The notes under the pieces were generated by a model, which saw only the letters and a program-made list of their open reading frames with translations, was not told the origin of the DNA and made no database searches. This document shows, piece by piece, positions 16,921-24,805 of a stretch of DNA of 63,799 nucleotides. Where the stretch lies: contig JAZOSU010000027.1 of assembly GCA_045657265.1 (NCBI GenBank), positions 1 to 63,799 of the forward strand, in the 5' to 3' direction. The stretch is from RGIG9041 sp045657265 (GTDB lineage Bacteria; Bacillota; Clostridia; Oscillospirales; QAKW01). The position numbers were made by a program, and so were the translations under genes. The stretch's first letter is position 1. Each line of letters starts with the position of its first letter.

Positions 16921-18696
16921 ATGAAAAAATCATTGAGTTTATTTATATTAATAACGTTGGTTTTTACCCTTTTCGGATGCATCGACAAATCTAAAGCAGA
17001 GCAGATTGTCTTAGACACCGACGGTTATGACATATCATATTCCAGACTGGCAACAATAGACGGCTTTTTCCCCAATAATGCAAATGAAGTTTCGCAGCAT
17101 GCAGATTTGATCATAATAGCAACTCCTACCGAAACTTTTTCTGCATCTGAGATTAGCTACTACGGAAACAGAATCAGAAAATGCGCTGTTACGAAGGTTA
17201 TAAAAGGAAATTTTACCCAAAGCGAAATTTCGGTTTTTGAATTTGCCAAAGTACAAAATGATACTATTCACATGGAAACTCCCACCCCGATTATGACCAA
17301 AGGTTACGAGTACATTATTTTTTGTTATTCTGACACAGACGGCGACGGAATATACAGCATTGTTCACAACGGTGCGTATGCTCTCAATACACAAATCAAC
17401 AATCAGATGGGACTTTATAAAAAAGCAATTTACGGAGATATTCTTGTTGATTACAAACAATATTTTTATGGTGACGACGTACGCATAAAACAAAACAAAA
17501 AACCTTTTTGTACCGACCTTTTAGGATATACAGATTCAACGTGGGCAACAATAGAATTTGCAAATGAAAAATATTCATATTTTGACGGTAACCGAAGAGA
17601 TATAACATATTATTTTTCAGGAAATCCTGAATTTATAAACACAGGAAAAAAGGTCACTTTGAAAGTTTCGGAAAAAGAAACGTACATAAGAGAGGTATAT
17701 AAAATACAAGACAAAAAATATGATAGTGATATGATTTTTGTTTTCACAAAAGGAAAACTGACTCCTTTTCGGATTTTACCGAAAACTGATTGGGAGTTTG
17801 CAAACAAAACCATATCGGGCGCAAGGCTTCACAGCGGAACCGATTATTATTACGATATTCCCCTTGATACTGCAAATAAACTTGCAAAAATACTCAGCGA
17901 AAACAAAGACGAAAAGCCTGTATTTTCAGGGAACATTCCCGAGGTTGTATTCGTTGCGGATAACAAGCTTGAAACTTCCGTTTTATTATATGAAGGCGCA
18001 GGATATTTAGGCGGAAGAAAAATCGGAAAAGAGCTTGAAGCTGAGCTTTTAAAATCAAGAGAAGGACCGCTGATTTCATTTAACACGGGTAACCAATTAT
18101 TAAAAGACGTAAATATTGTATACGACACTGAAAACTATTTTGAGTTTACCGATAAAAACGGTAACGTTTACACAAATTTTTACAGTGAAAGACCTGCAGA
18201 GAGTTATTTCAGACAAACATTTATCACAGAAAGTCCCGAAAGCTACGAGGTTATTACAGATAATCTGAAATTTTCCACAAAAATCTATGATGCAGACGAA
18301 AAGCCTTTTGACGATTTCATAAGATTTATAATGATAGAAGACAAACTTATTCCTATGCAAAAAGCTCCCGACCCCGAAAATCACATATATACTTTTTATG
18401 AAGACATAACAGGGTTTTACGGCAAGGACGCATACAGTAAAATCAACGACGTTTCAATATCCTACGATAGCAATTTTGAAAACGAAACATATCTTGGATA
18501 CAACACAAAAGCCATATTGCTTGAAGAAATTAAAAACGCCCCTGCAATGACTCTTGACGTTATGAACGAAAAGAAAATTTACGTAACGTTCCACATAAAT
18601 ACACATATTAAAAAAACGTTTGTGTTTTATGAAAGCCACAATTTATTAGAGTCGTATAAAATAAGTGACAAAGCAAAATCCATAATACTTCAATAA
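16921..18696 (+). CDS. Large predicted lipoprotein with a domain shared with 5131-5766
   Basis: 591 residues with a lipoprotein signal (lipobox LFGC). The N-terminal domain (about 35-180) contains HADLIIIATPTETF, VTKVIKGNF and PIMTKGYEYIIFCYSD, matching in order the domain of the small lipoprotein at 5131-5766. The remaining 400 residues (for example NIVYDTENYFEFTDKNGN, ITGFYGKDAYSKINDVSI) have no motif I recognise. The ATG at 16921 is chosen because an AGGAGG site lies 7 nt upstream; an ATG two codons earlier is too close to it. Probably extracytoplasmic. No partner genes are adjacent. Confidence 0.75.
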   Translation: MKKSLSLFILITLVFTLFGCIDKSKAEQIVLDTDGYDISYSRLATIDGFFPNNANEVSQHADLIIIATPTETFSASEISYYGNRIRKCAVTKVIKGNFTQSEISVFEFAKVQNDTIHMETPTPIMTKGYEYIIFCYSDTDGDGIYSIVHNGAYALNTQINNQMGLYKKAIYGDILVDYKQYFYGDDVRIKQNKKPFCTDLLGYTDSTWATIEFANEKYSYFDGNRRDITYYFSGNPEFINTGKKVTLKVSEKETYIREVYKIQDKKYDSDMIFVFTKGKLTPFRILPKTDWEFANKTISGARLHSGTDYYYDIPLDTANKLAKILSENKDEKPVFSGNIPEVVFVADNKLETSVLLYEGAGYLGGRKIGKELEAELLKSREGPLISFNTGNQLLKDVNIVYDTENYFEFTDKNGNVYTNFYSERPAESYFRQTFITESPESYEVITDNLKFSTKIYDADEKPFDDFIRFIMIEDKLIPMQKAPDPENHIYTFYEDITGFYGKDAYSKINDVSISYDSNFENETYLGYNTKAILLEEIKNAPAMTLDVMNEKKIYVTFHINTHIKKTFVFYESHNLLESYKISDKAKSIILQ

Positions 18697-18728
18697 AAAA
18701 AGCATTGCAACTGCAATGCTTTTCTTTT
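18697..18728 (+). terminator. Terminator
   Basis: AAAAGCATTGCA / TGCAATGCTTTT stem with a T-rich tail, directly after the lipoprotein stop and facing the end of gpsA, which it may also serve. Confidence 0.8.
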
Positions 18729-19775
18729 TTATCTCTCGAATGTGAAGCTTTCCCACGGTATATTAACGGGTTTCTTTGCAGTAAGAATTTCATCTATATG
18801 CATAAGAAGCGGGAAATCTTTTATGTCTACTTCTTTTTTAGTTGCTTTTACTTTTATTGCTTTCGCAACACGTTCTGCAACAACTAATGATTCAAGTGTA
18901 ACACCTGCAAGTTCTGCTTTTGCCTGATCAATAGTAAGACCTTTTCCCAGAAGTATTCCCACAAGTCTTGTTCTGCCTCCATATACAGTTACATACAAAT
19001 CCCCTGCGCCTAAAACAAGGTTATCAAGAGTTCCTGCTTTTTGTATACCAAGAAGTTTTGACATTTCTCTTGTAGCCTGACCGAAAACTGCAGCTTGTGA
19101 ATTATAATGAAGTTCACTGTCTTCACCAAATTCTTTTTTATTAAGTCCTATTGTAAGCGCAATACCGAGAGCATAACCGTTTTTAAGAGCGACTGCGCTC
19201 TCTACACCTACAACATCAGTTGAAAGGCTTATATGATAATACTCTGTTTTCATTGCAGATTTTATCATACGGAGAATTTCCATATCTTTACCGCAGAAAG
19301 ATACTTCTGTCTGGTCGTGTGCAACAAGCTCGTAGCTTGTGCAAGGACCGCCAATTGCATTAAGCGGTATATTCTTATTAAGCTGATTTAATTTTTCCTG
19401 CCATACGTCAAGATATGTAATAAGGCTTCCGTCTTCAAGGTTCATAAGACCTTTGGTAACAGAAATTACAGGCACATTTTCTTCCAAAACAGGAAGGATT
19501 TCTTCTTTGAACCATTCAACGCCGAAACTGCTGACACCGCATATTATAAAATCTGCGCCTTCTATAGCTTCTTTAACCTGTTCAATGTAGTAATATTTTA
19601 AACCTTCAGGAAAATCTTTATTGAATTTCGGATGGCGGTTATTTTGTTTGCAACCGTCAATTATTTCTTTGTCGAGATGAGTACCTACAAGTCTTACTTC
19701 GTTTCCGTTTTCTCTTGCAGGAAAAGCAAGAGCCGAGCCCATCATTCCCGAGCCTATAATAGTAATTATTTTCAT
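18729..19775 (-). CDS. gpsA: NAD(P)-dependent glycerol-3-phosphate dehydrogenase family protein
   Basis: 348 residues. It reduces dihydroxyacetone phosphate to sn-glycerol-3-phosphate for phospholipid synthesis. N-terminal Rossmann motif ITIIGSGMMGSALAFPA; VTKGLMNLEDGS; substrate domain with VESAVALKNGYALGIALTIG (catalytic Lys) and LVLGAGDLYVTVYGGRTRLVG. The last segment departs from the usual GLGDLxxTCxSxxSRNR motif of canonical GpsA, so this is a divergent branch and could act on a related substrate. The promoter carries a duplicated -35 region. Confidence 0.8.
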   Translation of the reverse strand: MKIITIIGSGMMGSALAFPARENGNEVRLVGTHLDKEIIDGCKQNNRHPKFNKDFPEGLKYYYIEQVKEAIEGADFIICGVSSFGVEWFKEEILPVLEENVPVISVTKGLMNLEDGSLITYLDVWQEKLNQLNKNIPLNAIGGPCTSYELVAHDQTEVSFCGKDMEILRMIKSAMKTEYYHISLSTDVVGVESAVALKNGYALGIALTIGLNKKEFGEDSELHYNSQAAVFGQATREMSKLLGIQKAGTLDNLVLGAGDLYVTVYGGRTRLVGILLGKGLTIDQAKAELAGVTLESLVVAERVAKAIKVKATKKEVDIKDFPLLMHIDEILTAKKPVNIPWESFTFER

Positions 19776-19804
19776 TTTTGACTTCCTTTCAATATTATGA
19801 CATC

Positions 19805-19847
19805 ATTATAAAAAATGAACGTTTTATTGTCAACGTTTTATTGTCAA
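19805..19847 (-). promoter_or_regulatory. gpsA promoter with tandemly duplicated -35 segment
   Basis: Minus strand TTGACA (19828-19833), 17 bp, TATAAT (19805-19810). The 14-bp unit CGTTTTATTGTCAA is repeated head to tail (19820-19833 and 19834-19847), so a second TTGACA sits 14 bp further upstream. Confidence 0.75.
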
Positions 19848-19916
19848 TAAATGACCTAAATATTGATAAACGAACATTTTCAATCTAAAAATTCTAAGGA
19901 ATTGAACATTTATTAT

Positions 19917-19994
19917 AATTCCAAGTACGGCAAAAAATTTGCATTCAAACTATGTACAAAAGATGAAATCACTCATATTATTACCGACAGATAA
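19917..19994 (+). pseudogene. C-terminal remnant of a DeoR-family regulator
   Basis: One short frame reads NSKYGKKFAFKLCTKDE then ITHIITDR and stop. This matches the usual C-terminal end of DeoR/GlpR-type sugar-phosphate repressors (SSKFGRxxxxKxxxLxxIxxIITD). Nothing of the helix-turn-helix or the sensor core remains upstream. Confidence 0.5.
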
Positions 19995-19998
19995 TGTC

Positions 19999-20027
19999 TT
20001 GAAAACAAAAATTTACTATGATATAAT
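19999..20027 (+). promoter_or_regulatory. Promoter of the ATP-grasp operon
   Basis: TTGAAA (19999-20004), 17-bp spacer, TATAAT (20022-20027); the start codon is 35 bp downstream. Confidence 0.7.
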
Positions 20028-20062
20028 TGTTTAAATATATCTTCAAGTGAGGTATCTCATAA

Positions 20063-21289
20063 ATGAAAGCTCTTGTTTTAGCGGGTGGACTCGCCCAGAT
20101 AGAATTGCTCAATCAGCTGAAAAACAGAAATATTACCACCGTACTTGCTGACGGAAATGCCAATGCCCTTGCAAAACCTTATGCCGATATATTTTATCAG
20201 ATTCCTATCTTCGATATAGAAGCTGTCAAAGATGTTGCATTAAAAGAAAAAGTTGATTTTCTTATTACTGTATGTGCAGATCAGGTGCTTTTAATTGTAG
20301 CTCAGGTTTCTGAAATGTTAGGACTCCCCTGTTACATAGATTATCATACCGCAACTTTGGTTTCTGACAAAAAATATATGAAAAAGATTTTTTGGGAAAA
20401 CAATATTCCTACCTCACGGTATGTGGAACTTTCCGAACTTGATTGGAATCAGATAGATACCTTGAACTTTCCTATGGTTGTAAAACCTGTTGATGCCTAC
20501 AGCTCTAAAGGAGTACGCAAAGCACTTAACAAACAGGAATTAGAAGAATATTTTAAACAGGCTGCGAAAATAAGCAGAAGCGGAGACATTATCGTCGAAG
20601 AATTTGTAGGCGGTGAAGAAATCAGTGTTGACGTATACGTTGAAGATGGCATTGCTAAAATTCTCTGCGTATCAAACAGCGAAAAAATAAACGATGCTGA
20701 CAGATTTATAATTTTCAGAGGAAGATACCCTGCAAACACAACGCCTGAAATAATGAACAAAATCCAAAAAGTTGCTCAGCAGATAGCAGATGCCTTTAAG
20801 CTTAAAGATTCTCCTATGCTTATTCAGATGATAAACGACGGAGAAAACGTATCTGTCTTGGAATTCTGTGCCCGTACAGGCGGAAATATGAAATATCTGC
20901 TCATAAAAAGAGCTTGCGGATTTGACGTTATAAAAGCAGTAATTGATCTTACTCTCGGAATAAAGCCACACGTTGAAATGAAAGAGCCTGAAAACAAATA
21001 TATAGTTAATGATTTTATTTATTGCTCACCCGGCGTTTTTGACAGACTTGACGGTTTTGACGAGCTTATGGAAAAACAAATTATAAGTGATTACTGCGCT
21101 TTAAGGCCAAAAGGTATGAACATTACTACTATTTCCAGCAGTAGTGACAGAATAGCAGGGTTTACAGTTCAGGCAGACACCATTGAAGAATTTAACCGCA
21201 AACACAGAATTGCAGCCAAAGAATTAAAAGTCTTTGATCAAAACGGCATAGATATTATGCGTCACGATTTGTTACCCGATCTTGAATAA
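20063..21289 (+). CDS. ATP-grasp ligase (carbamoyl-phosphate-synthase-like fold)
   Basis: 408 residues. A pre-ATP-grasp Rossmann domain (MKALVLAGGLAQIELLNQLK) is followed by the ATP-grasp core: FPMVVKPVDAYSSKGVRKA, IIVEEFVGGEEISVDVYVE, and the metal-binding VSVLEFCARTGGNMKYLL. The C-terminal part resembles the carboxyl-end domain of biotin-carboxylase/PurK-like ligases. ATP-grasp enzymes join a carboxylate, through an acyl phosphate, to an amine or thiol. It is first in an operon with a sugar-transfer-associated ATP-grasp protein and a sugar-phosphate transferase, so it probably adds an amino-acid-like group to a surface glycan or its precursor. Substrates are unknown. Confidence 0.8.
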   Translation: MKALVLAGGLAQIELLNQLKNRNITTVLADGNANALAKPYADIFYQIPIFDIEAVKDVALKEKVDFLITVCADQVLLIVAQVSEMLGLPCYIDYHTATLVSDKKYMKKIFWENNIPTSRYVELSELDWNQIDTLNFPMVVKPVDAYSSKGVRKALNKQELEEYFKQAAKISRSGDIIVEEFVGGEEISVDVYVEDGIAKILCVSNSEKINDADRFIIFRGRYPANTTPEIMNKIQKVAQQIADAFKLKDSPMLIQMINDGENVSVLEFCARTGGNMKYLLIKRACGFDVIKAVIDLTLGIKPHVEMKEPENKYIVNDFIYCSPGVFDRLDGFDELMEKQIISDYCALRPKGMNITTISSSSDRIAGFTVQADTIEEFNRKHRIAAKELKVFDQNGIDIMRHDLLPDLE

Positions 21290-21308
21290 AAATAAAAGGA
21301 GTGCCAAT

Positions 21309-22478
21309 ATGACAAATTACGAAAAACTTCTTGATGAAGTAAGAAATTTAGGAATGGATTTTAAATGGTCCAGAATGTTTGTTAAAAAACTGGCAGATGA
21401 TGAAAAAGCATTTCCCGCAAATCAAGAGCAAATTAAATGGGCATTGGAAAGAGGCTTTTTTCCGGGCAGAATAACTCTTTACGGATTAAACGAAAGCAAT
21501 TACAAAGATTACGTTCCGGATTACAACTATTTCATGCTTCACCCTATGAACAACCATTTTCTCAAATGGCTTGACAAAACAACTTTAAAATATGTTTTAA
21601 ACAGCAACGGTTGTGAAGTTACTATGCCTGAATATTATGTATATGTAGAAAACGACGGTAGTTTTACTTATTTGATGGATGCTCCAAAACATATTTCTAA
21701 AGATAAAGATTTCTTAATGAATCTCTTAAAGCACAAAGGTATACTTGCAATGAAACCAAACTCCGGAACATCCGGAGGTCTTGGATTTATAAAGTTAGAA
21801 CTCAAAGATAATAAACTTTACGAAAACAACAAGCCGATAAATTACGAAAGAGTAACAGAAATCAGAGATTCTATGCGAAATTATATTATTACAGAATACG
21901 CACATCAGCATGAAGATTTAGCTAAAATCTGGCCTGACAGCGAATGTACGTTGCGTGTAATAATGGCAAAAAATCCAAAAGATGATTTGTATGCCGACAG
22001 TTCGTGGTCTTGTGCAATTTCTTTTGCAAGATTCGGTGCATCAATATCCGGTGGCGCAAGTAATCTGTCTTCCGGCGGCGTCGGTGTTGGATTTGATTTT
22101 GAAACAGGTAAATACAACGATTTCAGTATTAGATACAAAAAGTTCTGTTCCGATGGCAAATGGATGATAGACTGTCATCCTGATACAAAAGAAAAATGGG
22201 AAAATCTTTCTCTCCCTAACTGGCAAAAAGTTAAAAATATGATTAACGACATATGCAGTCACATATCTTCGCTGGATTATATCGGATTAGATATCATAAT
22301 CACCAAGGACGGTATGAAACTTTGTGAAATAAATTCTCATCCTGCTATGGATTATGCTCAAGTAATGTGCGGTCCTACTTTGGCAAAAAAAGATCTTCGT
22401 ATATTCTTTGAGCATAAAGGCCTTTTCAATTACAATGGTAAAGATTTATACGAAGCATACATGAGATGTCAGGAGTAA
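21309..22478 (+). CDS. Sugar-transfer-associated ATP-grasp protein
   Basis: 389 residues. It resembles the ATP-grasp family found in polysaccharide loci (the sugar-transfer associated ATP-grasp type). Visible segments: GILAMKPNSGTSGGLGFIKL (nucleotide-binding lysine and glycine-rich loop), IITEYAHQHEDLAKIWPDSE, SGGASNLSSGGVGVGFDFETG and the acidic metal-site end YIGLDIIITKDGMKLCEINSHPAMDY. The ATG at 21309 (AAAAGGAG, 7-nt spacing) is used; a longer reading overlaps the previous gene without a site. 20 bp after the preceding gene and 16 bp before the next, so one operon. Confidence 0.8.
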   Translation: MTNYEKLLDEVRNLGMDFKWSRMFVKKLADDEKAFPANQEQIKWALERGFFPGRITLYGLNESNYKDYVPDYNYFMLHPMNNHFLKWLDKTTLKYVLNSNGCEVTMPEYYVYVENDGSFTYLMDAPKHISKDKDFLMNLLKHKGILAMKPNSGTSGGLGFIKLELKDNKLYENNKPINYERVTEIRDSMRNYIITEYAHQHEDLAKIWPDSECTLRVIMAKNPKDDLYADSSWSCAISFARFGASISGGASNLSSGGVGVGFDFETGKYNDFSIRYKKFCSDGKWMIDCHPDTKEKWENLSLPNWQKVKNMINDICSHISSLDYIGLDIIITKDGMKLCEINSHPAMDYAQVMCGPTLAKKDLRIFFEHKGLFNYNGKDLYEAYMRCQE

Positions 22479-22493
22479 TAGGAGGATAATCAA

Positions 22494-23249
22494 ATGAACG
22501 AAACTACATCAAACACACCGGAAATAAGAACTGACATACCAACACCTAAAAACACTCTCTATTCAAAATACATAAAAAGATTATTGGATATACTTTTAAG
22601 CGGTATGGCCATTCTTGTACTGAGTCCGGTACTTATAATAATTGCCATTCTTGAACTTATTTACCACGGTTCGCCAATATTTTACATTGATAAAAGACCC
22701 GGTAAAGATGGCAAAATATTCAACATGTATAAATTCCGTTCCATGTCAAATGCATGTGACGAAACAGGAAAGCTTCTTCACCCAAGCAAAAGAATAACTC
22801 CTTTCGGCAGAATTTTAAGAAGAACTTCTATGGATGAATTGGCAGGCTTATTTAATGTTTTTAACGGAACCATGTCAATTATAGGCCCAAGACCTTTAAT
22901 GGTAGATTATCTTCCACTTTATAACGAACGTCATAAATATCGCCACAGCGTAAGACCCGGACTTGCATGTTGGAAAATAGACGGAACTGACAAATTAACA
23001 TCTGAGTCCTGGACCTGGAACACTCAATTTGAAAGTGACATATATTATGTTGAAAATGTAAGTTTCTGGCTCGATATACGTATGGTTCTCAAAACAATAA
23101 AAATCATTTTTTCGAAAAATGAAATGAGAACAAACTCAAACCGTGTTAAATTTAACGGAAACAATTTAAATGATACACGAACAAGACAAGAGTTGTTTGC
23201 TGCTGAAAAAGAAGTGCAACAAACAAAACAGACAGCAGATATAAAATGA
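22494..23249 (+). CDS. Initiating sugar-phosphate transferase (bacterial sugar transferase family)
   Basis: 251 residues. It transfers a sugar-1-phosphate from a nucleotide sugar to a membrane polyprenyl phosphate. One membrane helix (about 30-55, LLDILLSGMAILVLSPVLII), then the family core: SPIFYIDKRPGKDGKIFNMY, KFRSMSNACDETGK, RITPFGRILRRTSMDELAGL and the signature FNGTMSIIGPRPLM. It is the small PglC-like type with a polar tail of about 50 residues rich in Asn and Gln. With the two ATP-grasp genes it forms a three-gene operon that lacks a flippase, polymerase or further glycosyltransferases. The AGGAGG site is perfect. Confidence 0.88.
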   Translation: MNETTSNTPEIRTDIPTPKNTLYSKYIKRLLDILLSGMAILVLSPVLIIIAILELIYHGSPIFYIDKRPGKDGKIFNMYKFRSMSNACDETGKLLHPSKRITPFGRILRRTSMDELAGLFNVFNGTMSIIGPRPLMVDYLPLYNERHKYRHSVRPGLACWKIDGTDKLTSESWTWNTQFESDIYYVENVSFWLDIRMVLKTIKIIFSKNEMRTNSNRVKFNGNNLNDTRTRQELFAAEKEVQQTKQTADIK

Positions 23250-23254
23250 CTTTT

Positions 23255-23288
23255 CCCCAAAGTGAATTTCACTTTGGGGTTTTATTTT
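23255..23288 (+). terminator. Terminator of the ATP-grasp operon
   Basis: CCCCAAAGTGAA / TTCACTTTGGGG stem followed by TTTTATTTTT. Confidence 0.9.
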
Positions 23289-23345
23289 TCCAAACTCGAT
23301 TTTAGTATGTTTTTTGATATATTAAATCAAAGGGAGGCTAAAAAT

Positions 23346-23741
23346 ATGAATAACAAAGTTCTTCTTATTTTCACAATTATTATTTTACTTTTAAGCAGTT
23401 GTTACTTTGTACCTGTTTCAAAAGAAAATGAAGGTTATATCCTTGCAAACTCTCTTTTAAAAGAAGGAAAAATCAAAGAGGCATATGACATCTTTTTGTC
23501 TATTAAAGATTATAAAGACACAGGTGAAATCCTTGACAAATTTGTTTATCTTCCTACTAAAATAACAACCACCGATTACGGTTTCGGCGAAGATATGCCA
23601 CCTGCTGTTTTAGAAACCGTCTACACTTATGATAAAAACAAATACCGCCAAAACGAAAATCCTGTCGACTTTAGCGATGGGATTTTTATTTTTGTATTAT
23701 TCACTATTCTTTTTTCGTTATTCATCATTCGTAATGAATAA
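23346..23741 (+). CDS. Small lipoprotein whose C-terminus is encoded by a repeat
   Basis: 131 residues. The lipoprotein signal (lipobox LLSSC, Cys about 18) and a short helical segment (LLKEGKIKEAYDIFLSIKDY, TPR-like) form the original part. From about residue 101 the frame runs through the repeated unit CCGCCAAAACGAAAATCC... (giving RQNENPVDFS) and then through an inverted repeat, encoding a hydrophobic tail (IFIFVLFTILFSLFIIRNE). The last 30 residues are therefore repeat-derived and the gene is probably truncated. A GGGAGG site supports the start. Function unknown. Confidence 0.6.
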   Translation: MNNKVLLIFTIIILLLSSCYFVPVSKENEGYILANSLLKEGKIKEAYDIFLSIKDYKDTGEILDKFVYLPTKITTTDYGFGEDMPPAVLETVYTYDKNKYRQNENPVDFSDGIFIFVLFTILFSLFIIRNE

Positions 23742-23776
23742 CGAATGATGAAGTCGCTTGCGCTGATGAATAATGA
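23645..23776. repeat. Repeat unit R1 plus ATTCATT-type inverted repeats, copy in the lipoprotein 3' end
   Basis: 23645-23668 (CCGCCAAAACGAAAATCCTG...) is identical over 24 bp to 33968-33991 and 34594-34617. It is followed by an 11-bp perfect inverted repeat (TTCGTTATTCA, 23714-23724 and 23735-23745). At 23747-23776 comes a GATGAAgTCGCTTGCGCTgATGAATAATGA unit, closely matched at about 34083-34113. The same set of parts therefore occurs twice in the window. Confidence 0.65.
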
Positions 23777-24076
23777 GTGATATTGTCAGACAGGTCTCAC
23801 AGTGATATTTTGCCTTACGTCAAAGTGATATTGAAACTTACAGTTTCAGTGATATTATATTCGCCTCTAAAACTCGCAAAGCGAATATAACTGAGGCACA
23901 CTTCCTTACGGAGTGTGCCTCTACGGGTGGTACTTTTATAGCACAAGGGATTTGAAGCCGTAAAAACTTTATATTCAAATACCGATAAGACGTTTCAATT
24001 AACCGAACAGACAAAATTAAGTATTTATTCTTTTTTATTTGATATCATTAGTTTACAAATAAAAGGAGAATAATAT
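23742..24076. repeat. Gene-free interval with a GTGATATT-linked hairpin array
   Basis: Four copies of GTGATATT start at 23777, 23802, 23825 and 23849 (spacing 25, 23, 24 bp). Between them lie different short stems, for example TGTCAGAC/GTCTCACA, GAAACT-tac-AGTTTC (23833-23847) and ATATTCGC/GCGAATAT (23857-23888). A strong hairpin GAGGCACACT...AGTGTGCCTC follows at 23893-23921. The rest up to the ABC gene is AT-rich and should contain that operon's promoter. No gene seen. Confidence 0.55.
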
Positions 24077-24805
24077 ATGACAGCAATAAAAATAACAAAC
24101 CTTACAAAAAAATATAAAAATCTCACCGCTGTTAATAACCTGAATTTAGAAATCAAACAAGGTGAACTGTTTTCTCTGCTTGGTGTTAACGGCGCAGGAA
24201 AAACCACCATCATAAAAATACTGACCTGCCTGACAAAACCCTCAGACGGAAATGCGTCAGTAGGAGGATACAGTATCATAACAGACCCTGAAAAAGTCAA
24301 AAAAATCATTAGCGTTTCACCTCAGGACACTGCAATTGCACCAAATCTTTCCGTTAAAGAGAATTTAGAACTTATATGCGGTATTCATAAATTTTCAAAA
24401 GAAAAAACAAATAAAAAAGCAGAATTACTTTCCAAACAATTTAATCTGGATGAATTTTTGCATAAAAAGACCTGTAAATTATCAGGCGGTATAAAACGCC
24501 GTGTAAGTATTGCAATGGCACTTATCAGCGAACCTGAAATTTTGTTTTTAGACGAGCCGACACTCGGCCTTGACGTTATTGCAAGACATACCCTCTGGGA
24601 AATCATCAATTCATTAAAAGGAAAAACAACTATTATTATGACTACGCATTATCTGGAAGAAGCAAAATTTCTTTCAGACCGCATTGGTATTATGAAAGAC
24701 GGCAATCTTCTTGCATTGGGAACAGTAGAAGAATTAAATGAAACTGCCAAAACCTCAGACTTTGAAAAAACTTTCGTTTCTATTGTAAAGGAGGATATCA
24801 TATGA
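24077..24805 (+). CDS. ABC transporter ATP-binding protein (ABC-2 type)
   Basis: 242 residues. Walker A GVNGAGKTTIIK (about residue 36), Q-loop SPQDTAIAPNLSV, signature LSGGIKRRVSIAMAL (with Ile-Lys in place of Gln-Gln/Gln-Lys), Walker B EILFLDEPTLGLDVIAR, switch TTHYLEEAKFLSDRIG. This is the drug/polyketide or bacteriocin-exporter type of ATPase that pairs with an ABC-2 permease, encoded next with a 4-bp ATGA overlap. The four-gene set with LytTR and DUF3021 proteins is a common Firmicutes stress/efflux module. Confidence 0.92.
   Translation: MTAIKITNLTKKYKNLTAVNNLNLEIKQGELFSLLGVNGAGKTTIIKILTCLTKPSDGNASVGGYSIITDPEKVKKIISVSPQDTAIAPNLSVKENLELICGIHKFSKEKTNKKAELLSKQFNLDEFLHKKTCKLSGGIKRRVSIAMALISEPEILFLDEPTLGLDVIARHTLWEIINSLKGKTTIIMTTHYLEEAKFLSDRIGIMKDGNLLALGTVEELNETAKTSDFEKTFVSIVKEDII

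Noticed and set aside
23777..23860. CRISPR-like array (8-bp repeats every 23-25 bp)
   Set aside because: Repeats are far too short, the intervening sequences are self-complementary stems rather than unique spacers, and no cas genes are near.
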